Positions 8,912-16,737 of a stretch of 64,000 nucleotides of DNA are shown piece by piece (positions within the stretch are counted from its first letter, which is position 1; the number at the start of each line of letters is the position of its first letter). The notes beneath the pieces are model-generated. The model was not told where the DNA came from. It searched no databases and worked only from the letters and a program-made list of their open reading frames with translations. Source of the DNA: Flammeovirga agarivorans (GTDB lineage Bacteria; Bacteroidota; Bacteroidia; Cytophagales; Flammeovirgaceae); assembly GCF_012641475.1 (NCBI RefSeq), contig NZ_JABAIL010000005.1, forward strand, positions 558,001-622,000, read 5' to 3'. The position numbers and the translations under genes are program-made.

Positions 8912-10411
8912 ATGAAAAAAAAATTACTACTTCTAGTGGTAACGCTTATAGTAGGGCTTACAGTAGGAGTTTCGCCTGTATTGGCGTCTGGTGGCGGAGG
9001 ACATCCTGAGGCTGCACCTTGGTCGGTTATTCCGTTTGCCACACTGTTAATCATGATTGCTACCGGTCCGCTTTTCTATGAAAAGTTTTGGCACCATAAC
9101 TATCCGAAAGTGGCTGTTGGCTTAGCTGCAGTAGTGGTTGGATACTATATTTTTGGCTTGCATAATACGCACGGGCCTATCCACGCATTTTTCGAATACT
9201 TCCAATTTATAGCACTTTTATCTGGTTTATACATTGCCTCTGGCGGTATTATGATCAAAGTAGATCGTAAGGGTACACCAATGGTTAATGCAATTATCCT
9301 AGCGATTGGAGCTGTAATTTCTAATATTATTGGTACAACAGGTGCTTCAATGTTATTGATTCGTCCATTTATGAGATTAAATCAAGAGCGTTTACAGCCT
9401 TACCATGTTGTATTCTTCATCTTTATTGTAAGTAACGTTGGTGGTGCATTAACACCAATTGGTGATCCGCCATTATTCTTAGGTTTCCTAAAAGGTGTAC
9501 CTTTTGAATGGACTTTGGTACATTCATTACCAATGTGGGTCTTTGCAATTATCGTCTTGTGTGTAATTTTCTTCTTCTTCGATAAGCGTTTTATCAATAA
9601 GACAAACTTATTATTTGATGAAGATGACAAGAAAGAATACTCTAATAAGATAACAATCACAGGTTCAAAAAACTTTGGATGGTTAGCAATTTTAGTTGCA
9701 GCTGTATTTTTTGATCCTTCAAAAATTGATTGGTTACCAGGTATTCTTCAGACTCATGAAGGTTTCTCAATTGGCTTTTTAAGTGATTTAGAACATCATG
9801 AAGGAGCAACATTATTCTCTTTTATTAGAGAGTTAATCATGTTAACTGTTGCTTATTTATCTTTCAAATTGGCTGATCAAGATGCGATTAAAGGAAACGA
9901 ATTTAATTTCGAGCCAATTCGTGAAGTAGCATTTATCTTTATTGGTATTTTCGGTACCATGATGCCAGCATTGGAGTTGGTAGGTGGTTTTGCAGCATCT
10001 GAGGCAGGAGCAGCATTAATTAACCATAACTCATTGTATTGGGCAACAGGTGCTTTATCAGGTATATTAGATAATGCTCCAACTTATCTTAACTTTTTAA
10101 CTGCTGCAATGGCATCTAAAGGGGCAGATATTGGCAGTGTTCAACAAGTATTAGACTTTACAAACGGAATTGTACAAGGTCAGCCAAATGCAGAAGCTGT
10201 GTTGGAATTAACAGCAATCTCTGTAGCGGCAGTATTCTTTGGAGCAATGACGTATATTGGTAATGGACCTAACTTTATGGTAAAATCAATTGCTGAGCAA
10301 TCAGGTGTTGAAATGCCATCATTCTTTGGTTACATTGTAAGATATTCATTACCGATACTATTGAGTGTATTGGTGATCGTTTGGTTGGTGTTCTTCGCTT
10401 TTGCGGGATAA
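8912..10411 (+). CDS. Na+/H+ antiporter, NhaD-like (ion transporter superfamily)
   Basis: A 499-residue polytopic inner-membrane protein with a cleavable-looking N-terminal signal (MKKKLLLLVVTLIVGLTVGV...LASGGGG) and about 12 later membrane segments. The motif GTTGASMLLIRPFMR and the matching second-half element GILDNAPTYLNFLTAAMAS are typical of NhaD/ArsB-fold antiporters, as is GGALTPIGDPPLFLGFL. It should exchange Na+ for H+ to keep cytoplasmic Na+ low, which fits a marine bacterium. It is monocistronic, with a terminator directly after the stop. No Shine-Dalgarno precedes the ATG. Confidence 0.88.
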   Translation: MKKKLLLLVVTLIVGLTVGVSPVLASGGGGHPEAAPWSVIPFATLLIMIATGPLFYEKFWHHNYPKVAVGLAAVVVGYYIFGLHNTHGPIHAFFEYFQFIALLSGLYIASGGIMIKVDRKGTPMVNAIILAIGAVISNIIGTTGASMLLIRPFMRLNQERLQPYHVVFFIFIVSNVGGALTPIGDPPLFLGFLKGVPFEWTLVHSLPMWVFAIIVLCVIFFFFDKRFINKTNLLFDEDDKKEYSNKITITGSKNFGWLAILVAAVFFDPSKIDWLPGILQTHEGFSIGFLSDLEHHEGATLFSFIRELIMLTVAYLSFKLADQDAIKGNEFNFEPIREVAFIFIGIFGTMMPALELVGGFAASEAGAALINHNSLYWATGALSGILDNAPTYLNFLTAAMASKGADIGSVQQVLDFTNGIVQGQPNAEAVLELTAISVAAVFFGAMTYIGNGPNFMVKSIAEQSGVEMPSFFGYIVRYSLPILLSVLVIVWLVFFAFAG

Positions 10412-10427
10412 TCAATTTTTAACGGAT

Positions 10428-10466
10428 AAAAAACCTCTTGCATGTATATGTAAGAGGTTTTTTTGT
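10428..10466 (+). terminator. Terminator of the antiporter gene
   Basis: The stem AAACCTCTT / AAGAGGTTT closes a 12-nt loop and is followed by TTTTTTT on the plus strand. It lies 17 bases after the stop codon. Confidence 0.85.
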
Positions 10467-10489
10467 ATAATATTTGAATTACTTTTTTC

Positions 10490-10497
10490 TAGTTTTG
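10490..10497 (+). promoter_or_regulatory. Candidate -7 box for gldB
   Basis: TAGTTTTG matches TAnnTTTG exactly, about 55 bases before the gldB ATG. A TTG lies 24 bases further upstream, slightly beyond the usual spacing. Confidence 0.4.
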
Positions 10498-10551
10498 TGA
10501 TGATACATTCATATCATTCCATCTTAAAATTAAATCTACAATCAACTTTTC

Positions 10552-11580
10552 ATGAGAACATTCAAACTATACCTGCTTTCGGTTCTTTGTCTAATGATGT
10601 TTACACAGTGTGATGATACCGAAAATCAAAAAGAAATTCCAGATGTTTCTAACATCAAAGTGAATGTAGAAGTAAGAAGATTAGAACAGGAAATTTTTCA
10701 ACTAAAGACAAAAGATCAAATTGTTTCTTACTTGATTGAAAACCCGGAAATAGAAAAGAAATATTTCTTACAAGCAGGATTGTATCCAAACCGTCAAATA
10801 TTAGTGGATGCTATTTTTGACTTTCTTTCTAAACCAGAGAATGATACATTAAAAATGGACGCAGACCGTGTTTTTGGAGACTTTGAAGGATATAAAAAAC
10901 AGTTTGAGTCTGCTTTTAAGTATATCAAATATTATTATCCAGATTTTAAAGAACCAGTCATATATACATCAGTATCAGGTTTTGCGAACTGGGGTTTTGG
11001 TGGAGATGTATTGGATTTTGGAGATGCAATCGTAGTAGGATTAGATTATTTTGAAGGAGAAACAGCTACTTATAGAGTTCCTGAAGTGCCTGGCTACATC
11101 TTAAAACGTTATACACCGGAATATCTAGTACCATTTACTGTTCAGATGCTGTCTAATAGGTTTAATAATGTAAATGCAAACGATAGAACTGTTTTATCAC
11201 ATATGATTGCATGGGGGAAAGCCTACGAATTTGTAGACGATGTTATGCCATTTACACCGGATACAGTAAAGGTGGGCTACTCTTTAAGGCAATTAAAAGA
11301 AGTAGAATATAATGAAGGTTTTATATGGGGACATTTCGTAGAGAATGAACTACTATATAAATCCGAAAGAATGACAGTGAAACGTTATGTAGATGATCGT
11401 CCTGTTACTTCTGAAATTTCAGGTGATAGCCCTGGCCGTTTAGGTAGATGGTTGGGTTGGAGGATTGTACAGAGTTATATGCGATCTAATCCTGAGGTGA
11501 CACTACCACAATTAATGGCTGAAAAAGACGCAAGAAAAATATTGCAACGCTCTAAGTATAAGCCAGAAAGTCGTAAATAA
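10552..11580 (+). CDS. gldB: Gliding motility lipoprotein GldB
   Basis: A 342-residue lipoprotein: a hydrophobic signal ends in the lipobox-like FTQC with the acceptor Cys at residue 20. The body matches GldB: the N-terminal VEVRRLEQEIFQL, the middle NWGFGGDVLDFGDAIVVGLD, and the conserved C-terminal SPGRLGRWLGWRIVQSYM. The distant resemblance of this family to zincin-like DUF2268 proteins is known, but I do not see an intact HExxH. GldB is essential for gliding in Flavobacterium johnsoniae and is thought to act in the envelope. In flavobacteria gldC usually follows; here a 416-base non-coding stretch follows instead. Confidence 0.92.
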   Translation: MRTFKLYLLSVLCLMMFTQCDDTENQKEIPDVSNIKVNVEVRRLEQEIFQLKTKDQIVSYLIENPEIEKKYFLQAGLYPNRQILVDAIFDFLSKPENDTLKMDADRVFGDFEGYKKQFESAFKYIKYYYPDFKEPVIYTSVSGFANWGFGGDVLDFGDAIVVGLDYFEGETATYRVPEVPGYILKRYTPEYLVPFTVQMLSNRFNNVNANDRTVLSHMIAWGKAYEFVDDVMPFTPDTVKVGYSLRQLKEVEYNEGFIWGHFVENELLYKSERMTVKRYVDDRPVTSEISGDSPGRLGRWLGWRIVQSYMRSNPEVTLPQLMAEKDARKILQRSKYKPESRK

Positions 11581-11677
11581 TTGTAATTTAAGTTGTTGAA
11601 AGGTAAACAAATATTAGATAAATCTAAATCCTCTTAAAGGATTATGTTCACTCATGATTAATTTATAATATTGAATA

Positions 11678-11832
11678 TGCCGATAGAAAAAGGCAACTTA
11701 TCTATGATAATAAATCAGTAAACGAGAGGTAGAAATTTTAGCTATACTCGTTGGTTATTCTTCAAAGAAATTATTTATATCCTCGTTTACTGAGCCTCCC
11801 ATCTTGACTTTCAGGGTGTGGAGGTTTTTTAT
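11678..11832 (+). ncRNA. Candidate structured RNA / long hairpin ending in a strong terminator
   Basis: This is the main content of the 416-base gap between gldB and hpf. It starts with a small TGCC/GGCA hairpin (11678-11695). A perfect 12-bp long-range stem follows (TCAGTAAACGAG at 11715-11726 with CTCGTTTACTGA at 11782-11793) enclosing a 55-nt mostly AT-rich loop. Directly after comes the terminator hairpin CCTCC...GGAGG with TTTTTT. No plus-strand gene follows, so it is not the leader of a neighbour. It could be an independent small RNA (the closed stem with a large internal loop is loosely like 6S RNA) or simply the structured 3' end of the gldB transcript. A weak -7-like TAATATTG lies at 11668-11675. 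Confidence 0.4.
11795..11831 (+). terminator. Strong terminator after gldB / candidate RNA
   Basis: CCTCC pairs with GGAGG, and the inner CATCTTGA pairs with TCAGGGTG around a 3-nt loop with one bulged T, giving about 13 bp in all. TTTTTT follows on the plus strand. Confidence 0.85.
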
Positions 11833-11902
11833 TTATAAAATGTCTGTAATTTATTCCTTAATTATCATTATAATTTGATGATGAATATTTGAAAAATTAT
11901 TT

Positions 11903-11945
11903 ATAAAAAAAAGCGAGAATAAATTTTACTTTATTCTCGCTTTAG
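11903..11945 (-). terminator. Terminator of hpf
   Basis: The perfect stem AAAGCGAGAATAAA (11910-11923) / TTTATTCTCGCTTT (11930-11943) has a 6-nt loop and is followed on the minus strand by a run of T. It lies about 50 bases after the hpf stop codon. Confidence 0.85.
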
Positions 11946-11996
11946 CATCTTTATTTATATTTCTTTAGGCTCAGTTGTAAAATAGGTCCTTACAGA

Positions 11997-12311
11997 CTAA
12001 GCGCCTGATTTATCTAATAATTTTTCTTTATGTTTCTTTACCTGACGACGTAAAGACTCTGTTGCTTCGTCTACAGCTGCCTCAAAAGAAGTACCATGTT
12101 TTTTAGCTACCAGGGTATCTTTTGGTAGGTGTAGTTTGATTTCCACAACTTTATTGTCTCGACTATTGTCACCGTTCTTTTCTACTTTTAAGTATACTTC
12201 TCCCGCTGTAAATCTATCGTAAAAAGTTTCCAATTTATCCACCTTTTGTTGGATGAATTCAATTAACTTTTGATCTGCTGTAAAATGTATTGATTGGATG
12301 TCGAGTTTCAT
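11997..12311 (-). CDS. hpf: Ribosome hibernation promoting factor, short HPF/RaiA type
   Basis: A 104-residue protein with the beta-alpha-beta-beta-beta-alpha S30AE fold: an N-terminal MKLDIQSIHFTADQKLIEFI, then LETFYDRFTAGEVYLKVEK, and VVEIKLHLPKDTLVAKKHG followed by a C-terminal helix rich in Lys/Arg (ESLRRQVKKHKEKL). It lacks the C-terminal dimerisation domain of long HPF. It binds the 30S decoding site in stationary phase. It lies downstream of xerC and rpsU in the order rpsU-xerC-hpf that is common in Bacteroidota. Confidence 0.9.
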   Translation of the reverse strand: MKLDIQSIHFTADQKLIEFIQQKVDKLETFYDRFTAGEVYLKVEKNGDNSRDNKVVEIKLHLPKDTLVAKKHGTSFEAAVDEATESLRRQVKKHKEKLLDKSGA

Positions 12312-12500
12312 ATTTCTAACAGTTTAATGTGTTGTGAAAAATATTTCCTTTAATAAGATGCCATTAAATACCTATTTTTTACAATTGATTGAAATTCAAA
12401 ATATTGCCTAAAGTTTTTAATTGACCGTTTGTTTTATACTATAATTTAACGGTTTTTTTTGAACTTAGTTGTAATAAATTGAGATATTTTTAAACTAAAT

Positions 12501-13391
12501 CTAACTTTTTTTCTGGGCTCTAGGATGAGCTTGTGCATGCACATTTTTCATTCTTTTTAGAGAAGAATGTGTATATATCTGAGTAGCAGAAAGATTGGTG
12601 TGCCCTAAGAGTTCTTTGATATCATTTAAGGATGCACCATTCTCTAACATGGTTGTAGCAAATGAGTGCCTTAAAATATGTGGACTTTTTCTGCTGACAG
12701 TTGTGTTTGTACTCAAATAGCGCTTTACTAAAGTGTAAAGCTGATGGTATTTCAAGGGGGTACCAGTCTCGGTAACGAATAATTGTGAAGTGTCAAACGC
12801 TTTTCTATAGCTAAGATAATTTTTGAGTTGTTGAACTAATATAGTGTGCAGAGGTATAATTCTTTCTTTATTTCTTTTGCCAAGCACTTTAATACTTTGG
12901 CTGTTGAAGTCTAAATCTTGTACCTCTATTCCTAATAACTCAGAAGCTCTCGTTCCGGTTCCATAAAGAAACTCCAAAATCAGCTTATCTCTTACACCTG
13001 TAAAAGAATCGTCAAAAGTTTCATTTTTAAAAAGCCCATCCATTTCACTGGCTTTCACATGTTGTGGAATCCTGCTAGGCGTTTTTATAGAGTGGATCGA
13101 CTTAGAAGGGTCAATAGTAATAAGTTCATGCTTTCTAAGGTGCTTATAGAAGCTCTTAAGCGATGCGATCTTACGGTTGATACTTCTAGTACTTTTTTTT
13201 GTATCCATTAATGAGGCCACCCACAAGCGTATTTCAGCCTTATTGGCTGTTACAAGTGCTGCATTTTGATCTTCCTGAATCAAAAAACTTTGAAATTGTA
13301 ATAGGTCAGTAGAATAAGCAGTAAGTGTATGCTTGCTCACTTTCTTTTCAAACTCTAAGTAATTTAAAAATGATGTGAGGGCTTTCGTCAT
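12501..13391 (-). CDS. xerC: Tyrosine recombinase XerC/XerD family
   Basis: A 296-residue protein with an N-terminal SAM-like core-binding domain (residues 1-95) and a C-terminal catalytic domain. All catalytic residues are visible: Arg148 (GTGTRASELLG), Lys172 (GKRNKER), His238 and Arg241 (HILRHSFATTML), His264 (LLGHTNLSATQIY) and the nucleophile Tyr273. Xer recombinases resolve chromosome dimers at dif. The length, the core genomic position between rpsU and hpf, and the lack of phage genes argue for a housekeeping Xer rather than a phage integrase. Whether it is XerC or XerD cannot be decided from one protein. It follows the rpsU terminator, so it depends on read-through or its own weak promoter. 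Confidence 0.9.
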   Translation of the reverse strand: MTKALTSFLNYLEFEKKVSKHTLTAYSTDLLQFQSFLIQEDQNAALVTANKAEIRLWVASLMDTKKSTRSINRKIASLKSFYKHLRKHELITIDPSKSIHSIKTPSRIPQHVKASEMDGLFKNETFDDSFTGVRDKLILEFLYGTGTRASELLGIEVQDLDFNSQSIKVLGKRNKERIIPLHTILVQQLKNYLSYRKAFDTSQLFVTETGTPLKYHQLYTLVKRYLSTNTTVSRKSPHILRHSFATTMLENGASLNDIKELLGHTNLSATQIYTHSSLKRMKNVHAQAHPRAQKKS

Positions 13392-13461
13392 AAATTGGAA
13401 ATCATAAGTTATTTTATAGTTAACAAATTAAGGTTTTTATTGAAAAATTGAAAGTATAAAA

Positions 13462-13500
13462 CGCAAAAAGCCTATCAATTTTTCATTGATAGGCTTTTCA
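13462..13500 (-). terminator. Terminator after rpsU
   Basis: The stem AAAAGCCTATCAAT / ATTGATAGGCTTTT has a 5-nt loop and a short T tract in the minus direction. It lies 20 bases after the rpsU stop and before xerC, so it separates or attenuates expression of xerC and hpf. Confidence 0.8.
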
Positions 13501-13517
13501 AAGAACGTCAAAAGAGA

Positions 13518-13712
13518 TTAAGCACCAGCTTCAGTTCTCATTTTGATTTTGTAAGCAGTTTTAATAGCTTTCTTTCTGTTAGCTACTGACTCTTTTTCAT
13601 AGTAAGCACGAGCACGTAGAGTACGTAGTACTTTTGTTCTTTCAAATTTCTTCTTGAAACGCTTAAGAGCACGGTCGATTGACTCGTTGTCTTTTACTTT
13701 AATTTCGATCAT
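13518..13712 (-). CDS. rpsU: 30S ribosomal protein bS21
   Basis: A 64-residue, very basic protein matching bS21: MIEIKVKDNESIDRALKRFK, then a helix with FERTKVLRTLRARAYYEKES. In Bacteroidota bS21 helps occlude the anti-Shine-Dalgarno end of 16S rRNA, which explains why most genes there lack Shine-Dalgarno sequences. In this window rpsU is the exception: AAGGAG lies 6 bases before the ATG (see separate entry). A matching -7 box is present upstream and a terminator follows. Confidence 0.97.
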   Translation of the reverse strand: MIEIKVKDNESIDRALKRFKKKFERTKVLRTLRARAYYEKESVANRKKAIKTAYKIKMRTEAGA

Positions 13713-13718
13713 TATATT

Positions 13719-13724
13719 CTCCTT
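13719..13724 (-). promoter_or_regulatory. Strong Shine-Dalgarno (AAGGAG) of rpsU
   Basis: On the minus strand CAAGGAG is followed by AATATA and the rpsU ATG, an ideal 6-base spacing. The starts of dnaJ, hpf, gldB, the antiporter and tatA show no comparable site. Published work in Flavobacterium johnsoniae describes autoregulation of bS21 through such a site, and this sequence fits that model. Confidence 0.8.
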
Positions 13725-13766
13725 GTTTATAAGGTATTTTCAAATTCAATTCATGATTTCGGACCG

Positions 13767-13774
13767 CAAATATA
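13767..13774 (-). promoter_or_regulatory. -7 box of the rpsU promoter
   Basis: On the minus strand TATATTTG, followed by CGG, matches TAnnTTTG exactly, about 55 bases before the rpsU start. No clear TTG -33 element is seen. Confidence 0.5.
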
Positions 13775-13847
13775 AATAAGTTTTGCATAAAACGAAAGTG
13801 ATTTGAAAAAATATTGAAGGATATTTCTAAATGATTCTTATTGACTA

Positions 13848-14927
13848 TCAAGATTGTAGCGCTAAAATTTGCTCTTCTACACTAGTCCAAGGGAAGCCAT
13901 TAAAGGTCGAAATTGATAATAAATCGCCTTTTTCAAGTATTTCAGTGGATTTTGGACAAGAATTACTTTGCCCGTTTCTTATCAGTGACAACAAGTTACA
14001 TTGATGTTCAGTTCCATCTAAACAATCAATTAAACCTATTTGTAATTGTTTCCAACTAAGCCCTGCTATTTTATTGACTTCTACAGTCATAGGGTTGGCT
14101 CCTTGAGAGTTGTAAAGAAGATCTTCTATCACAAGTGCTGAATATGGATCCTGACATTCTTGAACAATAGCTAGTACAGATAAGTCTGCATTCACATAAG
14201 TAGCATTATTGTTTTCAAACATCCATCCATTATTCATATCTACCAATACATATAATATACGTGTCTTTTTATGATCAATAAATCTCTCTAAAAGATCAAT
14301 AGTTGTTTTGGTACTACCATCTGCAGTTCTCTGATCGTAATCTGTAGGGAATACAATTACTGTTTTATTAGATTTTACTCCCGAGCTGTAATATGTTTCT
14401 CTTTGTAGTGGGCATCCTTTTACAAAATGTATGTTTGGAAGGTTTTGGATTTCGTCTGGTAATTCTGAAATATTATCATCGACAAAGCAGATACCTACAT
14501 TTTTTTCAACTTCTCTTAATTCATGGATAAAACGTTTAGCTACTGTTGTTCCAGGAAAATGAAAGATTACATAACCGTCTTTGTAGGGATTGTTCATAAA
14601 GCCAAGTTTTTTTTGTGTTTTGTAGTATTCTTTGTAATCAAATGCGGCACTGAATAGAGCACCTACGAAGGCGATACTTATTGTACTAAGTACCATAGTA
14701 ATTATTCTGCCTGCTAAAGTTTCTGCAGGAGCATTTCCATAACCTACTGTGGTTGCTGTTTGCCATGTTTGCCATATGGCTTCATTCCAAGAAACACTCT
14801 CTACATATTTAAAAAGAATAGCAAACAGTATATTAATTCCGAGTGTGTAAAGGCAGACTTTCTTAAACCATTGGTATGGTTCACTCTCCCGGTGAAGTCG
14901 GAATCGTCTAAAAATGGTAAGTATCAT
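13848..14927 (-). CDS. Two-helix potassium channel with cytoplasmic TrkA-N/RCK-like domain
   Basis: A 359-residue protein. Two membrane helices (residues ~24-42 and ~72-92) flank a pore loop with the K+ selectivity filter TTVGYG (59-64). The cytoplasmic part begins with a Rossmann-like strand (GYVIFHFPGTTVAKRFIHEL; a usual RCK GxGxxG is replaced here by FPGTT) and continues with a regulatory tail. This MthK-like layout suggests a ligand-gated K+ channel in the inner membrane. The altered nucleotide loop is odd and may change the ligand. It lies 63 bases after the rhomboid gene on the same strand and may be co-transcribed with it. Confidence 0.8.
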   Translation of the reverse strand: MILTIFRRFRLHRESEPYQWFKKVCLYTLGINILFAILFKYVESVSWNEAIWQTWQTATTVGYGNAPAETLAGRIITMVLSTISIAFVGALFSAAFDYKEYYKTQKKLGFMNNPYKDGYVIFHFPGTTVAKRFIHELREVEKNVGICFVDDNISELPDEIQNLPNIHFVKGCPLQRETYYSSGVKSNKTVIVFPTDYDQRTADGSTKTTIDLLERFIDHKKTRILYVLVDMNNGWMFENNNATYVNADLSVLAIVQECQDPYSALVIEDLLYNSQGANPMTVEVNKIAGLSWKQLQIGLIDCLDGTEHQCNLLSLIRNGQSNSCPKSTEILEKGDLLSISTFNGFPWTSVEEQILALQS

Positions 14928-14990
14928 TGATAGTGTGTTTAGTTTTAATCACCTAAGCGAATTTAATGTGAATCCATATCTGTGACAATG

Positions 14991-15647
14991 TTAATTATCA
15001 TCTTTTGGGTGGTAATGGTACTTGAAATGCTCATTTTCTAGGTTTCTGTATCCTTCATAACTGATGTCTTCATCAACTTCTACTTGTTTCTGCTGAGAAA
15101 ATGTCGTTTCTACCTTACGATAATAGTAGGCTAAAAAGAACCCTACAATACTACCTGATAGATGTGACTCCCAAGAAATGCCATCTTCTTGGGGTACCAA
15201 TCCTACTAACATCCCATGATTTAATACAGCGATACATAACGAGATAATCAGTGAGCCGGGATTTTTTTGAAAAAGACCAATAAAAAATAGAAATGAAGCA
15301 ATTCCATAAATAACACCACTTGCTCCAATGTGAAAGGATGGTCGAGCGAAGATCCATACTAGGATACCACTGTAAATACTTAACTTCCAAAGAACTTTTG
15401 TGGCAACTTTTGGAATAAAAAAGTAGAGGGAAAAGCAAAGAATAGCAAAAGAGACCGTATTACTAAATAGGTGTTTGAAGCCTCCATGGATAAATGGATG
15501 AAATAAAATACCAAACGTACCTAACCGATTTCTTGGATATATACCTAAATGATAAAGATCGACTCCTAAAGACCATTCAAGAATCTTTAGGAGCCATGCT
15601 ATAGATATAAGAAGTAAAGTGACTTTTACTCCCTTATTTATTTTCAT
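14991..15647 (-). CDS. Rhomboid-family intramembrane serine protease
   Basis: A 218-residue protein with about six membrane helices. The catalytic serine is in the motif HIGASGVIYG (Ser110), the partner His162 is in SWESHLSGSIVGFF, and the oxyanion-side motif HLFSN (His59, Asn63) is present, so it should be active. The C-terminal ~40 residues are hydrophilic and cytoplasmic. Rhomboids cut membrane proteins within or next to their transmembrane helices. The substrate is unknown. Its start overlaps the end of phoH by 14 bases, so translational coupling is likely. Confidence 0.88.
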   Translation of the reverse strand: MKINKGVKVTLLLISIAWLLKILEWSLGVDLYHLGIYPRNRLGTFGILFHPFIHGGFKHLFSNTVSFAILCFSLYFFIPKVATKVLWKLSIYSGILVWIFARPSFHIGASGVIYGIASFLFFIGLFQKNPGSLIISLCIAVLNHGMLVGLVPQEDGISWESHLSGSIVGFFLAYYYRKVETTFSQQKQVEVDEDISYEGYRNLENEHFKYHYHPKDDN

Positions 15648-16620
15648 CTTTTTTGATAGCTTCTTTCTCTACTTTCTTTTTGTCATCAAACTTTTTGTAA
15701 GCAGAGATAATGTTTTTCACTAACCTGTGTCTTACTACATCTTTTTGAGATAAGTGTAAAACTTTAATTCCTTGAACGTTTTCTAATATTCTAGAAGCAG
15801 TTACTAAACCAGATTTTTGTCTAGGAGGAAGGTCAATTTGTGAAACATCACCAGTGATAATCATCTTTGAATCTAAACCCAAACGAGTGAGTAGCATCTT
15901 CATCTGCATTTCAGTCGTATTTTGAGCTTCATCCAAAAGTACAAATGCATTACTTAATGTTCTACCTCTCATGTAAGCTAAAGGAGCAATTTCAATTACT
16001 CGATTTTCCATATAGAACTTTAGCTTTTCTGATGGGATCATGTCATCTAAGGCATCATATATAGGTCTTAAATAAGGGTCGACCTTATCTTTTAAATCTC
16101 CAGGAAGGAAACCTAAACTTTCCCCAGCTTCAACTGCAGGTCGAGATATAATGATACGCTTAACTTGTTTATTTTTAAGTGCTTTTACAGCAAGAGCTGT
16201 GGCAACATATGTTTTACCTGTACCTGCTGGCCCTAAAGCGAATACAAGATCATTTTTCTTTACAGCATCAACTAATTTCTGTTGATTACTTGTTTTGGGA
16301 CGAATAGCAATACCTTTTGCACCATAAAGAAGAATTTCGTCTTTAATATCAGCATCCTGTAGATCGGCATTCATCTCGACATAATCAAGGATATTGTCTA
16401 CGGTAACTTTACCAAACTTCCTGTAATGTAATAGAAGCTCGTTAATTGCTTTGTGCACTTTGATAATCTCTGCACTAGCACCTTGAATACGAATTTCACT
16501 TCCTCTAGCAATAATTTTACTATTTGGAAATGCAGTAGCTAACTCTTTAATGTTACTGTTGTCAACGCCTAAGAAATCAACTAAAGCAACATCTTCTAAT
16601 GGAATGACTTTTTCTATCAA
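15634..16620 (-). CDS. phoH: PhoH-like ATPase
   Basis: A 328-residue protein: an N-terminal KH-like segment (residues ~1-65), then the PhoH P-loop domain with Walker A GPAGTGKT (130-137), the family motif SRPAVEAGESLGFLPGD and Walker B FVLLDEAQN. PhoH-like proteins are cytoplasmic ATPases linked to RNA metabolism; some neighbour ybeY, which is not visible here. The start codon is TTG at 16620 (MIEKVIPLEDVALVDFLG), which fits the length of homologues; no upstream ATG is in frame. A TAAATTTG box at 16704-16697 on the minus strand may be its -7 element. Confidence 0.93.
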   Translation of the reverse strand: MIEKVIPLEDVALVDFLGVDNSNIKELATAFPNSKIIARGSEIRIQGASAEIIKVHKAINELLLHYRKFGKVTVDNILDYVEMNADLQDADIKDEILLYGAKGIAIRPKTSNQQKLVDAVKKNDLVFALGPAGTGKTYVATALAVKALKNKQVKRIIISRPAVEAGESLGFLPGDLKDKVDPYLRPIYDALDDMIPSEKLKFYMENRVIEIAPLAYMRGRTLSNAFVLLDEAQNTTEMQMKMLLTRLGLDSKMIITGDVSQIDLPPRQKSGLVTASRILENVQGIKVLHLSQKDVVRHRLVKNIISAYKKFDDKKKVEKEAIKKDENK

Positions 16621-16737
16621 ACGATTTGGTATTTAAAATTTTCTATTCTGATGATAAATTAATTATCATTATGGACAATATATAAAATTGTATTTTCAAA
16701 TTTACCGAGAATTTGATTTATAAACGAAATAATCCTC

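Noticed and set aside
9400-9660. An 86-codon minus-strand frame inside the antiporter gene
   Set aside because: It lies fully antisense to a well-supported membrane protein; its composition is that of a shadow frame.
12424-12460. A hairpin (ACCGTT / AACGGT) followed by a run of T
   Set aside because: The T run is on the plus strand, but the neighbouring genes xerC and hpf are on the minus strand, so it cannot end them; a plus-strand transcript there is unsupported.
12501-13391. The tyrosine recombinase as a sign of a prophage or integrative element
   Set aside because: It lies between rpsU and hpf in a conserved order, with no att-like repeats, phage or conjugation genes nearby, so it is a housekeeping Xer.
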